Shown piece after piece: positions 35,280 through 44,731 of a DNA stretch of 64,000 bases (the first letter of the stretch is position 1; each line of letters starts with the position of its first letter). The notes below the pieces were generated by a model that saw nothing but the letters and a program-made list of their open reading frames with translations, had not been told where the DNA came from and did no database searches. Made by a program: the position numbers and the translations under genes. Origin of the DNA: Rhizobium lentis (GTDB lineage: Bacteria; Pseudomonadota; Alphaproteobacteria; Rhizobiales; Rhizobiaceae). The stretch covers positions 248,001 to 312,000 of the forward strand of contig NZ_JACHBD010000007.1 of NCBI RefSeq assembly GCF_014200175.1, in the 5' to 3' direction.

Positions 35280-36341
35280 ATGAACTCTGCGGCCAAAGCG
35301 TCCCCCTGGTGGACCCCGTCCGTGCATGCCGATCGCCGCCCGTTCCTCATCGGGCGCAATGCGATCCAGGCGGCATTGCGCGGTTTTTTTGCGCGCGAGG
35401 ATTTCATCGAGGTGGATACAGCGGTGCTGCAAATCTCGCCGGGCAACGAGGCGCACCTGCATGCCTTCGCGACGGAAGCGGTGACGACGGACGGGCAAAG
35501 AGCGCCGTTTTATCTGCACACCTCGCCGGAATTCGCCTGCAAGAAGCTGCTCGCAGCCGGTGAGCAGCGCATCTCGTGCTTTGCCCATGTCTACCGCAAT
35601 CGCGAGCGCGGGCCGCTGCATCACCCGGAATTCACCATGCTCGAATGGTATCGGGCGGGCGAAAGCTATGAGAGCCTGATGATGGATTGCGTGCGCATTC
35701 TGGCGCTTGCGGCCGAGACGGCGAAGACTGACAGGCTTGTCTATCGCGGCCGTGAGAGCGATCCCTTTGCGGGGCCGGAGCGGGTGAGCGTCGCCGAAGC
35801 CTTCGAGCGTCACGCCGGCATCGATCTTCTCGCCTCGGTCGCCGCCGACGGTTCGACCGATCGTGAGCATCTGGCGGCCGAGCTCAGGCGCGCCGGCATG
35901 CGTATGGCCGAAGACGACGGCTGGGCCGATCTCTTCAGCCGGGTGCTTGTCGAGAAAATCGAGCCGCATCTCGGCTTCGGCCGCATCACCATCCTCGACG
36001 AATATCCGGTCTCGGAGGCGGCCCTTGCCCGCCCTTCAGCCGGCGATCCGCGTGTTGCCGAGCGTTTCGAACTCTATGCCTGCGGCGTCGAGCTCGCCAA
36101 CGGCTTCGGCGAGCTCACCAACGCCGCCGAACAGAAGCAGCGGTTCGAGATCGAGATGGCCGAGAAGATGCGCGTCTATGGTGAGACCTACCCGATCGAC
36201 GAGGATTTCCTGGCGGCGCTGTCATCGATGCCCGAGGCAAGCGGCATCGCGCTCGGTTTTGACCGGCTGGTGATGCTGGCGACGGGCGCTTCGCGCATCG
36301 ATCAGGTGCTCTGGGCACCGGTTGCGGAGTATGGGCGATGA
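35280..36341 (+). CDS. epmA: EF-P beta-lysine ligase EpmA (PoxA/GenX)
   Basis: A 353-aa paralogue of the class-II lysyl-tRNA synthetase catalytic domain, lacking the anticodon-binding domain. It attaches (R)-beta-lysine to Lys34 of EF-P. Motif 2 is [19 protein letters not shown], followed by TMLEWYRAG, and motif 3 is [18 protein letters not shown]. The start at 35280 is an ATG. It overlaps epmB by 4 bp (ATGA) and lies next to efp. Confidence 0.93.
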   Translation: MNSAAKASPWWTPSVHADRRPFLIGRNAIQAALRGFFAREDFIEVDTAVLQISPGNEAHLHAFATEAVTTDGQRAPFYLHTSPEFACKKLLAAGEQRISCFAHVYRNRERGPLHHPEFTMLEWYRAGESYESLMMDCVRILALAAETAKTDRLVYRGRESDPFAGPERVSVAEAFERHAGIDLLASVAADGSTDREHLAAELRRAGMRMAEDDGWADLFSRVLVEKIEPHLGFGRITILDEYPVSEAALARPSAGDPRVAERFELYACGVELANGFGELTNAAEQKQRFEIEMAEKMRVYGETYPIDEDFLAALSSMPEASGIALGFDRLVMLATGASRIDQVLWAPVAEYGR

Positions 36342-37390
36342 ACGCCGTCAAGCCGATCAAGAGCGTCGATGATCTTCTACAGGCAGGGCTGGCCTCGCCC
36401 CCCGATCGCGCAATGCTCGACGAGGTGGCCGCGCGTTATGCGATCGCCCTGACACCTATTATCACCAGGCTGATAGATCGGGCCGATCCTGATGATCCGA
36501 TCGCACGGCAATTCGTGCCCGACGCGGCCGAACTGACGGTCGCGCCGGGGGAACGCGCCGATCCGATCGGCGATCATGCCCACAGCCCCGTCGAAGGCAT
36601 CGTCCACCGCTATCCCGATCGCGTATTGCTCAAAGCCGTGCATATCTGCCCGGTCTATTGCCGCTTCTGCTTCCGACGCGAAATGGTCGGGCCGCAGGGT
36701 CTCGGCACGCTCGATGCGGCGGCGATGCGGAAAGCCTTCGATTACATAGCCGGTCACCAGGAGATCTGGGAAGTCATCCTCACCGGCGGCGATCCACTGG
36801 TGCTTTCCGCGCGCCGGCTCCGCGACATCATGGAGGCGCTCGCGGCAATCGCGCATGTCAAGATCATACGCTTCCACACCCGCGTTCCCGTGGTCGATCC
36901 CGAAAAGATCGACGCGGCGCTGATCGCTGCCCTGAAGGCGAGCGGCAAGACGGTCTATGTGGCGCTGCACGCCAATCATTCGAGGGAACTGACAAGCGAA
37001 GCGCGCGCGGCTTGCGCCCGCCTGGTCGATGCCGGCATCGCCATGATCAGCCAGTCGGTACTGCTGAAGGGCGTTAATGACGATCCCGACGTGCTTGCCG
37101 AACTGATGAAGGCCTTCGTCGAAATCCGCGTCAAACCCTATTACCTGCACCATCCGGATCTCGCGCCCGGCACCGGCCATTTCAGATTGACGATCGACGA
37201 GGGGCAGCGGATCGTCGCGGCGCTGCGCGGACGGATTTCCGGGCTTTGCCAGCCGGCCTATATCCTCGATATCCCGGGTGGTCACGGCAAGGCCGTCATC
37301 AGCGAAAGCGTTATCCGGACAACAGGGGACGGATGTCATTCCGTCTCGGACTATCGCGGCGGCGAGCATTCCTATCCCCCCGCCGGTTGA
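36338..37390 (+). CDS. epmB: EF-P lysine 2,3-aminomutase EpmB (YjeK)
   Basis: A 350-aa radical-SAM, PLP-dependent enzyme converting lysine to beta-lysine for EF-P modification. The SAM cluster motif is CPVYCRFCFRRE near residues 107-118, and the PLP/substrate region includes HPDLAPGTGHFRL. It is translationally coupled to epmA. With Lys34 conserved in the adjacent efp, the complete E. coli-type pathway except the EpmC hydroxylase is encoded here. Confidence 0.92.
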   Translation: MNAVKPIKSVDDLLQAGLASPPDRAMLDEVAARYAIALTPIITRLIDRADPDDPIARQFVPDAAELTVAPGERADPIGDHAHSPVEGIVHRYPDRVLLKAVHICPVYCRFCFRREMVGPQGLGTLDAAAMRKAFDYIAGHQEIWEVILTGGDPLVLSARRLRDIMEALAAIAHVKIIRFHTRVPVVDPEKIDAALIAALKASGKTVYVALHANHSRELTSEARAACARLVDAGIAMISQSVLLKGVNDDPDVLAELMKAFVEIRVKPYYLHHPDLAPGTGHFRLTIDEGQRIVAALRGRISGLCQPAYILDIPGGHGKAVISESVIRTTGDGCHSVSDYRGGEHSYPPAG

Positions 37391-37652
37391 CGCAAAATGG
37401 CGCGTTGCGTGTCATTTCTGTACTCGTCGCCTCGAACAGCGCCGCAAGCTTCGCCGTCGGAAATCTATTAAACTATTGATGTGACATTCTTATATTCAGC
37501 CCGGCCGGGCCGATCGCTAAAATCCTAACTGTGAGTGACTACCATATTTAACCCAACAAATTAGCGGAATGTTCTGTTTTCCGCACTAAAAGGACGCTCA
37601 TGACAAGGCGATGAACGCCGGTTCGGGATCATGAGAATCTTGGAGTGATGGG

Positions 37653-37904
37653 ATGAATACGACAATCCGCGACCTCGTAGCCAAATTCGGCAAGCTTCCG
37701 ACGTCGATTGACCAGATCGCCGACGATGCCGACCTTTATGCAGCAGGTCTGACGTCCTTCGCTTCGGTGCAGCTGATGCTCGGCATTGAAGAAGCCTTCG
37801 ACATCGAATTCCCCGACAATCTCTTGAACCGCAAATCCTTCGCGAGCATCTCGGCGATCGCTAAAACCGTCGATCTCATCCGGGACGGTCGGAAAGTCGC
37901 CTGA
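37653..37904 (+). CDS. Small acyl/aminoacyl carrier protein
   Basis: An 83-aa acidic four-helix carrier protein. The phosphopantetheine site is Ser35 in AGLTSFASVQLMLGIEEAF, with Thr in place of the usual Asp before the serine and Phe rather than Leu after it. Helix II/III contains FDIEFPDNLLN. It heads the cluster, and its stop codon overlaps the ATG of a flavoprotein gene (TGATG). Given the aa:CP ligase two genes downstream, it is probably charged with an amino acid rather than a fatty acid. The AT-rich 262 bp upstream likely hold the cluster promoter. Confidence 0.9.
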   Translation: MNTTIRDLVAKFGKLPTSIDQIADDADLYAAGLTSFASVQLMLGIEEAFDIEFPDNLLNRKSFASISAIAKTVDLIRDGRKVA

Positions 37905-39085
37905 TGAATTTCCCCGTCAAGATCATACAGGACGGTCTTGTCGCAAGGGTGGCTCGCGTCGCCGAAATCGCGGCCAAACATGCCGATGCTGTTGACGCCG
38001 AGGGCCGTTTCCCACGGGAATCCGTGGGTGCCATGAAGGCCGAGAGGCTGCTCGGCATTCAGGTGCCGCACCATCTCGGCGGTGAATCGGCCTCGATCAC
38101 TGAGATCGCCGAATTGTGCTCGATGCTCGGCCAGGCTTGCGCGGCGAGCGCCATGGTCTTCGCCATGCACCACATCAAGCTGTCGAGCCTTGTCGAACAC
38201 GGCGCTGACAGCGAATGGCATCGCGACTTCATGCGCAGCATTGCTGCCGAGCAGCTGCTGATCGCCTCCGCCACCACCGAAGGCGGGATCGGCGGAAATC
38301 TGCGCAACAGTATTTGCGCGGTCGAAGTCGATGGCGATATCTGCCGCCTCGAAAAGGATGCCACCGTCATTTCCTACGGCTCCCATGCCGACGCCATTCT
38401 CATCACCTCGCGTGCCCACGCCCAGGCCGCCTCCTCCGATCAGGTGCTGACGGCCTTCCTCAAGGACCAGTATACGCTCGAAAAGACGCACGTCTGGAAC
38501 ACGCTCGGCATGCGCGGCACCTGTTCCGACGGCTTCCTCTTCAAAGGGCAAGCGCCGGCGCATCAAATCCTGCCGAAGCCTTTCGCCGAGATCGCCGCGC
38601 AGTCCATGCTCGCGTCCTCGCACCTGTTGTGGAGCGGCGTCTGGTACGGGATTGCGGTCGACGCCGTCGCCCGTGCCCAGGCTTTCGTGCGCGCCGCCGC
38701 CCGCAAGTCCCCCGATTCCCAGCCGCCCGGCGCCCTGCGCCTCGCCGAGGTCTCGAACCTGCTGCAGATGGTGAAATCCAACGTGGTGGCCGGCCTGAAG
38801 GCCTATGAACATGCAAAAGCCGATCCCGACAGGCTGTCGGCGATGGGCTTTGCCGTGGCGATGAACAACGTCAAGATCGCCTCGTCCGAGACGATCCTGG
38901 AGATCGTCAACCATGCCATGCTGATCTGCGGCATCATGGGCTACAAGAACGGCACGCCCTTCAGCCTCGGACGCCATCTGCGCGACGCACATTCCGCACA
39001 ACTCATGATCTCGAACGACCGCATCCTCGGCAATACGTCGAGCATGCTTCTTGTCCACAAGCAGGACACTAGCCTACTGGGGTAA
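37904..39085 (+). CDS. Acyl-CoA-dehydrogenase-like flavoprotein
   Basis: A 393-aa FAD-dependent dehydrogenase of the ACAD fold: an N-terminal helical domain (about 1-120), a beta domain with [19 protein letters not shown], and a C-terminal four-helix domain. It starts on the last base of the carrier-protein stop codon. In other pathways ACAD-like enzymes oxidise aminoacyl groups tethered to carrier proteins, for example prolyl to pyrrolyl. The neighbourhood suggests a carrier-bound substrate here. I could not assign the catalytic base with certainty. Confidence 0.8.
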   Translation: MNFPVKIIQDGLVARVARVAEIAAKHADAVDAEGRFPRESVGAMKAERLLGIQVPHHLGGESASITEIAELCSMLGQACAASAMVFAMHHIKLSSLVEHGADSEWHRDFMRSIAAEQLLIASATTEGGIGGNLRNSICAVEVDGDICRLEKDATVISYGSHADAILITSRAHAQAASSDQVLTAFLKDQYTLEKTHVWNTLGMRGTCSDGFLFKGQAPAHQILPKPFAEIAAQSMLASSHLLWSGVWYGIAVDAVARAQAFVRAAARKSPDSQPPGALRLAEVSNLLQMVKSNVVAGLKAYEHAKADPDRLSAMGFAVAMNNVKIASSETILEIVNHAMLICGIMGYKNGTPFSLGRHLRDAHSAQLMISNDRILGNTSSMLLVHKQDTSLLG

Positions 39086-39090
39086 CAGTC

Positions 39091-39999
39091 ATGGATATGC
39101 AGACCTCGTTTCTCGACCGGCTTTTCGAAGCCGGCCTGCTGATCGACACGGGCATCGATGGACTCTATGGCCGCAGCGGCCAGTTCGAGGAGGTGATCGC
39201 TGCCTTCGAGCGCCTCATCGATAAGGTCGGCGGCGCCGACGGTGCGGAGGCCATGCGCTTTCCTCCGGGCATGAACCGCGCCTTCTTCGAAAAGAGCGGC
39301 TACATGAAGAGCTTCCCGCAACTGGCCGGCACGGTGCACAGCTTCTGCGGCAGCGAACTCGATCATGTCAGCCTGCTGCAATGCATGGAGGTCGGTGAGG
39401 ACTGGACCAAGGGGCAGGAGGCGACCGACATCGTGCTGACGCCGGCGGCCTGCTATCCGCTCTATCCGACGATCGCCAAGCGCGGCAATCTGCCGAAGAC
39501 GGGCGGCCTCTTCGACCTCCAATCCTACTGCTTCCGCCACGAACCGTCGAAAGATCCGGCCCGCCAGCAGCTCTTCCGCATGCGCGAATATGTCTGCATG
39601 GGTACCGAAGAGCACGTCACCGAATTCCGCCAGCGCTGGATGGACCGCGGCGTCGAGATGATGAAGGCCGTCGGCCTCGAGGTGACGATCGACATCGCCA
39701 ACGATCCGTTCTTCGGCCGCGCCGGCAAGATGCTCGCCAACAACCAGCGTGACCAGAACCTGAAATTCGAACTGCTGATCCCGATCACCTCGGCCGCCAA
39801 TCCGACCGCCTGCATGAGCTTCAACTATCATCAGGATGCCTTCGGCGCGAAATGGGGCCTCAACCTCGAGGACGGCAGCGTTGCGCACACGGCGTGTGTC
39901 GGCTTCGGGCTCGAGCGCATCGCGCTTGCGCTGTTCCACCATCACGGGTTCGACGTGAAGGCATGGCCGGCCAATGTACGGAAAGCGCTGTGGGGCTGA
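39091..39999 (+). CDS. Amino acid:[carrier protein] ligase (SerRS-like)
   Basis: A 302-aa class-II aminoacyl-tRNA-synthetase-like enzyme with a catalytic core related to methanogenic SerRS but no tRNA-binding arm. It matches the aa:CP ligases described in Bradyrhizobium and Agrobacterium, which load glycine or alanine onto a carrier protein. Putative zinc ligands are Cys121 (PAACYP), Glu166 (MREYVCMG) and Cys269 ([14 protein letters not shown]), a constant offset of 10 from the Bradyrhizobium ligands as I remember them. Motif 2 contains [10 protein letters not shown]. It is translated 5 bp after the flavoprotein gene, and its presumed partner carrier is the small ACP at 37653. Confidence 0.9.
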   Translation: MDMQTSFLDRLFEAGLLIDTGIDGLYGRSGQFEEVIAAFERLIDKVGGADGAEAMRFPPGMNRAFFEKSGYMKSFPQLAGTVHSFCGSELDHVSLLQCMEVGEDWTKGQEATDIVLTPAACYPLYPTIAKRGNLPKTGGLFDLQSYCFRHEPSKDPARQQLFRMREYVCMGTEEHVTEFRQRWMDRGVEMMKAVGLEVTIDIANDPFFGRAGKMLANNQRDQNLKFELLIPITSAANPTACMSFNYHQDAFGAKWGLNLEDGSVAHTACVGFGLERIALALFHHHGFDVKAWPANVRKALWG

Positions 40000-40007
40000 G
40001 CTATTCG

Positions 40008-40970
40008 ATGACATCGGTATTCCCGGGGATCAGCCCGGAAAGCTACTGTCAGCACGCGCTGCATTCCAGCGAGCGCGCCTGGCCGGAAACCAACTGTTAC
40101 GTCGATCTCTGGATCGAAGTGCTGGCGACGTCAGGGGTGGCACCCGAGGCGATGCTGGGTTTCACCCTGGCGCAGGATTTCGAAGGCGACCAGTTCACCT
40201 TCTTCAAGGTACCGCTCGAGGATCTCGAGACACTTTACGGCATCCACGCGACCGAGCTTGCCATCTATGACCGGGTCGAGCGGCATGTCGAGGTGCAGAT
40301 CGCGCGGGGCCGCCTCTGCCTGATCGAGATGGATTCCTTCTACATGCCGGATACGCGCGGCACCGCCTACCGGCAGGAACACGGCAAGACGACGGTTGCG
40401 ATCAACCGGCTGGACGTTGCGGCAAAGCGTGTCGACTATTTCCATAATGCTGGCTATTTCCGCCTCGAAGGCGAGGATTTCGACGGGCTGTTCCAGCTGC
40501 AGCTGACGGAGAACGGCCCGCCGTACCTGCCTTACACGGAATTTGCGCGGTTCCCGGAAAAGCCAGCCGACGAAGCACATCTGCGCGCGACCGCGCGTCG
40601 GCTCGCCGGGGTTCATTTCATCAGGCGACCAGGACAGAACCCGATCCGCGCCTTCGCCGCCGTCTTTCCGCAACAGGTGGAAGCGGTGGCTGAGCGGCCG
40701 TTCGGCTTCTTTCATAAATATGCCTTCAATACGCTTCGCCAGGTCGGCGCCAATTTCGAGCTGGCGGCCGATCATCTGGCGTGGCTCTCCGCGGATGAAT
40801 TCGCAACCGCCGCGGAGCATGCCAGGCGCATTTCCGACGCAGCGAAATCCGTGCAGTTCCAGCTTGCCCGCGCCGTCGTCCGCAGGAAGTTCGAGCCGCT
40901 GCAGGCAGCTCTTGATCCGGCCGCCGATGCGTGGGATTTGATGATGGCATCGCTTGCAGAGCGAATCTGA
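40008..40970 (+). CDS. DUF1839 family protein
   Basis: A 320-aa soluble protein recognised as DUF1839, of unknown function and commonly found beside aa:CP ligase genes. Visible features are an N-terminal ETNCYVDLWIEVL stretch, a central EMDSFYMPDTRGTAYRQEHGKTTVAI block rich in conserved Asp/His residues, and a helical C-terminus. The EMDSFYMPDT segment could hold a catalytic site for transfer of the carrier-bound aminoacyl group, but this is speculation. The ATG at 40008 lies 8 bp after the ligase stop. Confidence 0.8.
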   Translation: MTSVFPGISPESYCQHALHSSERAWPETNCYVDLWIEVLATSGVAPEAMLGFTLAQDFEGDQFTFFKVPLEDLETLYGIHATELAIYDRVERHVEVQIARGRLCLIEMDSFYMPDTRGTAYRQEHGKTTVAINRLDVAAKRVDYFHNAGYFRLEGEDFDGLFQLQLTENGPPYLPYTEFARFPEKPADEAHLRATARRLAGVHFIRRPGQNPIRAFAAVFPQQVEAVAERPFGFFHKYAFNTLRQVGANFELAADHLAWLSADEFATAAEHARRISDAAKSVQFQLARAVVRRKFEPLQAALDPAADAWDLMMASLAERI

Positions 40971-40986
40971 GGCCGGAGATCAGACC

Positions 40987-43467
40987 ATGCGGGGGCGTTT
41001 GGCAAGCATCGGAGCCGAGGAAAGCGTGCTTTCCGAAGGCTGGAACCTGGTCCTGACGGAACCGGATGCCTGCGCGGTGCCGCACGACATTCCGCTCTCC
41101 GCGCAGTTCATTCCCGCACCCGTTCCCGGCACCGTCGCCGCCGCACTCGAAAAAGCCGGGCTCTTCGACCGGGAAAATCCGGAACCGCTGAACACGAAAG
41201 ACGCCTGGTATCTCTGCCGGCTCTTCGATGCCGAGCCCGGCGAAGCGATCCTGCGTTTCGAAGGGCTTGCGACGCTGTGCCATGTGTTCCTGAACGGCCA
41301 GGAAATTCTCTTTTCCGAAAGCATGTTTACGGCGCACGAGATTCCGGTGACGCTTACGGGCGGTGACGAGCTGGCGCTTTGTTTCCGTGCGCTTGGCCCG
41401 CGTCTGTCGGAGCCCGGCCCGCGCGCGCGCTGGCGGCCGCAGATGATCACGCCGGTGGGCTTGAGAAATTTCCGCACGACGCTGCTCGGCCATATGCCGG
41501 GCTGGTGCCCCGATATTCATGCGGTCGGCCCGTGGCGACCAATTTCGCTGCTGCGGCGCAATCCGGTCTCGATCGACAATGTCTCCATCCGCGCCGTTTT
41601 GGAGGAGAGTGGCGTCGGCCGGCTGAGCGTTTCTCTGCACAACAATGCCGAGAACCATTCGATGCTGCTGCGCTGCGGCGGCATGGAACAGCCGTTCGAG
41701 AAGGTCGGCAACAATCATTATTCGGCTATCCTCAAGCTGGCCGACATCGAGCCCTGGTGGCCGCACACGCATGGCGCTGCACGTCTCTACGAACTGACGC
41801 TGGTTTCCGATGGCGCCGAGTACTCGCTCGGCAGCACCGGCTTCCGGCGTATCGAGGTCGAGCGTGGCGATGACGGCGACGACTTCGCGATTCTCATCAA
41901 TGGCGAGCGCATCTTCTGCCGCGGCGCGGTGTGGACGACGGCGGATATCGCACGCTTGCCGGGCCGACGGGCGGACTACGAGCCGTTCCTGCGACTTGCC
42001 ACTGGCGCCGGCATGAACATGATCCGCATCGGCGGCACCATGGCTTATGAGACGCCGGATTTCTTTGCGCTCTGCGACGAGCTCGGCCTGCTCGTGTGGC
42101 AGGACTTCATGTTCGCCAATTTTGACTATCCGCGCAACGACAAGGCTTTTCTCGGTCACGTGCATGCCGAGGTCGAGGAATTCCTGCACGGCGTCCAGGC
42201 CTCGCCTTCGCTCGCGGTGCTCTGCGGCGGCAGCGAGATCCACCAACAGGCGGCGATGCTCGGCCTGCCGATGGAATTCTGGAGTGGGCCGATCACCGAT
42301 GAGATCATCCCCGCCGTGATCGCGCGCATACGTCCCGACGTGCCCTATGTCCCGAATTCTCCCTATGGCGGCGCAATGCCTTTTTCGCCGAACGCCAGTA
42401 TCGCGCATTATTACGGCGTCGGCGCCTATATGCGGCCGATTGCCGACGCCCGCCGCGCCGAGGTGCGGTTTGCCTCCGAAAGCCTCGCCTTCGCGCATGT
42501 GCCGCAGCAGAGGACGCTGCATCGTCATCTCGACGCGCCGGCCGTCCACAGCCCACTCTGGAAGGCGCGGGTGCCACGCGACCGCAGCGCGTCGTGGGAT
42601 TTCGAGGACGTTCGCGACTTCTATCTGGAGCTTCTTTACGGCTGCGATCCGGCCCGGTTGCGCCGTGAGGACCCGGAACATTATCTCGATCTCTCCCGCG
42701 CCGTCACCGGCGAGGTACTCGAGGAAACCTTTGCCGAATGGCGGCGCAAGGGCTCCGGCTGCAGCGGCGCGCTCGTCTGGACGCTGCAGGACCTATTGCC
42801 CGGCCCCGGCTGGGGCGTGATCGATTCGACCGGCGAGCCCAAGCCGGTCTGGTATGCGATGCGCCGTGCCTTCCGGCCGGTTCAGACTGTCTTTACCGAT
42901 GAGGGAACCAACGGCCTTGATGTGCATGTCGTCAACGAGACGGACGCCGCACTCGACGTGGAGCTCGAAGTTTTCTGCCTGCGCGACGGCAAGCAGCAGG
43001 TCGTCAGCGGCAATACGGGTTTTACGCTGGCGGCAAGGAGCGTGGAACGTTTTGCGTCCACTGCACTGTTCGGCGCCTTCTTCGATACGACCTATGCCTT
43101 TCGCTTCGGCCCGCCAGCGCACGATGTGAGCGTGGCGCGACTGCGCTCGCTAGCCGACGGCACCGTTCTTGCCGAAAGCTTCCACTTCCCCTTAGGACGC
43201 GGCAAAGCGCTTCACGATGCGGGCATTGAGGCATCGGTCGGCAAGGTCGGCGACGATTGGTTCCTCGATCTCAGGACCGACCGGCTGGCGCAATCAGTGC
43301 ATATCGACGTCGAAGGCTATCGGGCCGACGACGATTGGTTCCATCTGGCCCCCGGCGGGGTGCGGCGCGTGAAGCTTCACGCGCTCTCGGGCACGGAAAG
43401 CGATCTTCCACCTGCGGGCGAGATCAGAAGTCTGGGCAGCTCACATCGCGTCATGCTCCAGGGCTGA
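40987..43467 (+). CDS. GH2-family glycosidase (beta-mannosidase-like)
   Basis: An 826-aa enzyme with the GH2 layout: an N-terminal jelly-roll sugar-binding domain (APVPGTVAAALEKAGL), an immunoglobulin-like domain, a TIM barrel and C-terminal beta domains. The barrel shows LVWQDFMFANFDYP, then CGGSEIHQQ with the likely acid/base Glu, and FASESLAFAHVPQQRTL with the likely nucleophile Glu. There is no signal peptide, so it is probably cytoplasmic. It sits between the DUF1839 gene and a glycosyltransferase, and may trim or recycle a glycan intermediate. Substrate unproven. Confidence 0.83.
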   Translation: MRGRLASIGAEESVLSEGWNLVLTEPDACAVPHDIPLSAQFIPAPVPGTVAAALEKAGLFDRENPEPLNTKDAWYLCRLFDAEPGEAILRFEGLATLCHVFLNGQEILFSESMFTAHEIPVTLTGGDELALCFRALGPRLSEPGPRARWRPQMITPVGLRNFRTTLLGHMPGWCPDIHAVGPWRPISLLRRNPVSIDNVSIRAVLEESGVGRLSVSLHNNAENHSMLLRCGGMEQPFEKVGNNHYSAILKLADIEPWWPHTHGAARLYELTLVSDGAEYSLGSTGFRRIEVERGDDGDDFAILINGERIFCRGAVWTTADIARLPGRRADYEPFLRLATGAGMNMIRIGGTMAYETPDFFALCDELGLLVWQDFMFANFDYPRNDKAFLGHVHAEVEEFLHGVQASPSLAVLCGGSEIHQQAAMLGLPMEFWSGPITDEIIPAVIARIRPDVPYVPNSPYGGAMPFSPNASIAHYYGVGAYMRPIADARRAEVRFASESLAFAHVPQQRTLHRHLDAPAVHSPLWKARVPRDRSASWDFEDVRDFYLELLYGCDPARLRREDPEHYLDLSRAVTGEVLEETFAEWRRKGSGCSGALVWTLQDLLPGPGWGVIDSTGEPKPVWYAMRRAFRPVQTVFTDEGTNGLDVHVVNETDAALDVELEVFCLRDGKQQVVSGNTGFTLAARSVERFASTALFGAFFDTTYAFRFGPPAHDVSVARLRSLADGTVLAESFHFPLGRGKALHDAGIEASVGKVGDDWFLDLRTDRLAQSVHIDVEGYRADDDWFHLAPGGVRRVKLHALSGTESDLPPAGEIRSLGSSHRVMLQG

Positions 43468-43489
43468 TGCCAACAATAATCCCGCCGCA

Positions 43490-44686
43490 TTGAGAAAGAC
43501 CCGTATTTTGAGAACGATATACCGCTTTCTGCGTGCCCATCTCCTGCAGCGGCTGATCCCGCGGTCGCGTCTGGCCTTCAATTCGCGCAGGCCGGTGGAA
43601 ATCGTCGGCTATCTCTCGATGGCCGTCGGCGTCGGCGAATCGGCAAGGCTCTGCGCCGGGGCTCTGTCGGAGGTCGGACGGACGATTTCGCTCTCCGACG
43701 TCAGCACCCATCCCAACGAGAATTCCTTCGCCGGTTGGACGCCGTCGGGTCTCTCCACCGAACTACCGGGAAGCCGTATCTGGCATCTCAATCCGCCGAT
43801 GCTGCCGCGCGCCATCCTGAAGAAGGGCGTCGCGAATTTCACCCGCGCCTTCAATATCGGCTATTTCGCCTGGGAGCTCGAAGTCGTGCCGGCGGAGTGG
43901 CGCAATGCGATGCATTACATGAACGCCGTCTTCGTGCCGTCGGAATTCACCCGGCGGGCGATCGCGCCGCTGACCAAGGCGCCGGTCATTGTCGTTCCAC
44001 ATCCGGTCACCGAGGCGGTGGCGACCGACGGCATGCGAGAGAGGTTCGGCATTGGGAAGGATGCCTTTCTCGTCAGCTTCATCTTCAGCGCCGGCTCCTC
44101 GATCAACCGGAAGAATCCGCAGGCCGTCGTCGATGCCTTCAGGATCTTTGCCGCCGAAGCCCCAGGCGCTGTCCTGCTGATGAAGGCCAGCGGCGATGTG
44201 AACAAGGATGGAGGCCTGCGCGAGCTGATTGCGTCGGTTAAGGGCGACAGCCGCATCAAGATCGTCACCGACAGGCTGTCGAACGCCGATATCAACGGTC
44301 TCATCCGCTGTTCAGACGCCTATCTTTCGCTCCATCGGTCCGAGGGTTTCGGTCTGACGGTCGCCGAGGCGATCATGCAGCGTACCCCTGTTATCTCCAC
44401 CGCCTGGTCGGGCACGGCGGATTTCTGCGATCCAGACAATACATGGCTGGTCGACTCTCCCCTCATTCCCGTGGTCGATACTCATCCGGAATTTGCCGGG
44501 CTCGCGGGCGCTGTCTGGGCCGATCCCTCTCCTGAAGCTGCGGCCGCGCACCTCAGGGACATCTTCCGCGCGCCCGAGCTTGCGCTGGACAAGGCGGCGA
44601 AGGCCCGGGCGTTCCTGCTGCGCTATCTCGCTGAGAATAGCTACGAGAAGGCGCTTCAGAGGCTGGCGGCGATGCAGGCGAGCTAA
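43490..44686 (+). CDS. GT4-type glycosyltransferase
   Basis: A 398-aa GT-B glycosyltransferase (group 1). The retaining GT4 motif E-x7-E is in EGFGLTVAEAIMQRTPVIST, and the donor-binding region follows with AWSGTADFCD. It begins at a TTG (43490), 22 bp after the GH2 stop; no better ATG exists nearby that keeps the conserved N-terminus. It presumably adds a sugar to the glycan handled by the downstream flippase-like protein. Confidence 0.84.
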   Translation: MRKTRILRTIYRFLRAHLLQRLIPRSRLAFNSRRPVEIVGYLSMAVGVGESARLCAGALSEVGRTISLSDVSTHPNENSFAGWTPSGLSTELPGSRIWHLNPPMLPRAILKKGVANFTRAFNIGYFAWELEVVPAEWRNAMHYMNAVFVPSEFTRRAIAPLTKAPVIVVPHPVTEAVATDGMRERFGIGKDAFLVSFIFSAGSSINRKNPQAVVDAFRIFAAEAPGAVLLMKASGDVNKDGGLRELIASVKGDSRIKIVTDRLSNADINGLIRCSDAYLSLHRSEGFGLTVAEAIMQRTPVISTAWSGTADFCDPDNTWLVDSPLIPVVDTHPEFAGLAGAVWADPSPEAAAAHLRDIFRAPELALDKAAKARAFLLRYLAENSYEKALQRLAAMQAS

Positions 44687-44731
44687 GCTGAGGTCGTCAC
44701 TCCGCTTTATTTTAACATTTTCGCATTAGAG

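Noticed and set aside
35133..35969. Long N-terminal extension of the efp frame
   Set aside because: Antisense to epmA; EF-P begins at the conserved MVKVIASS at 35132 with normal length.
40726..42681. 651-codon minus-strand frame opposite the DUF1839 and GH2 genes
   Set aside because: No recognisable domain, Arg/His-rich composition, and full overlap with conserved + strand genes.
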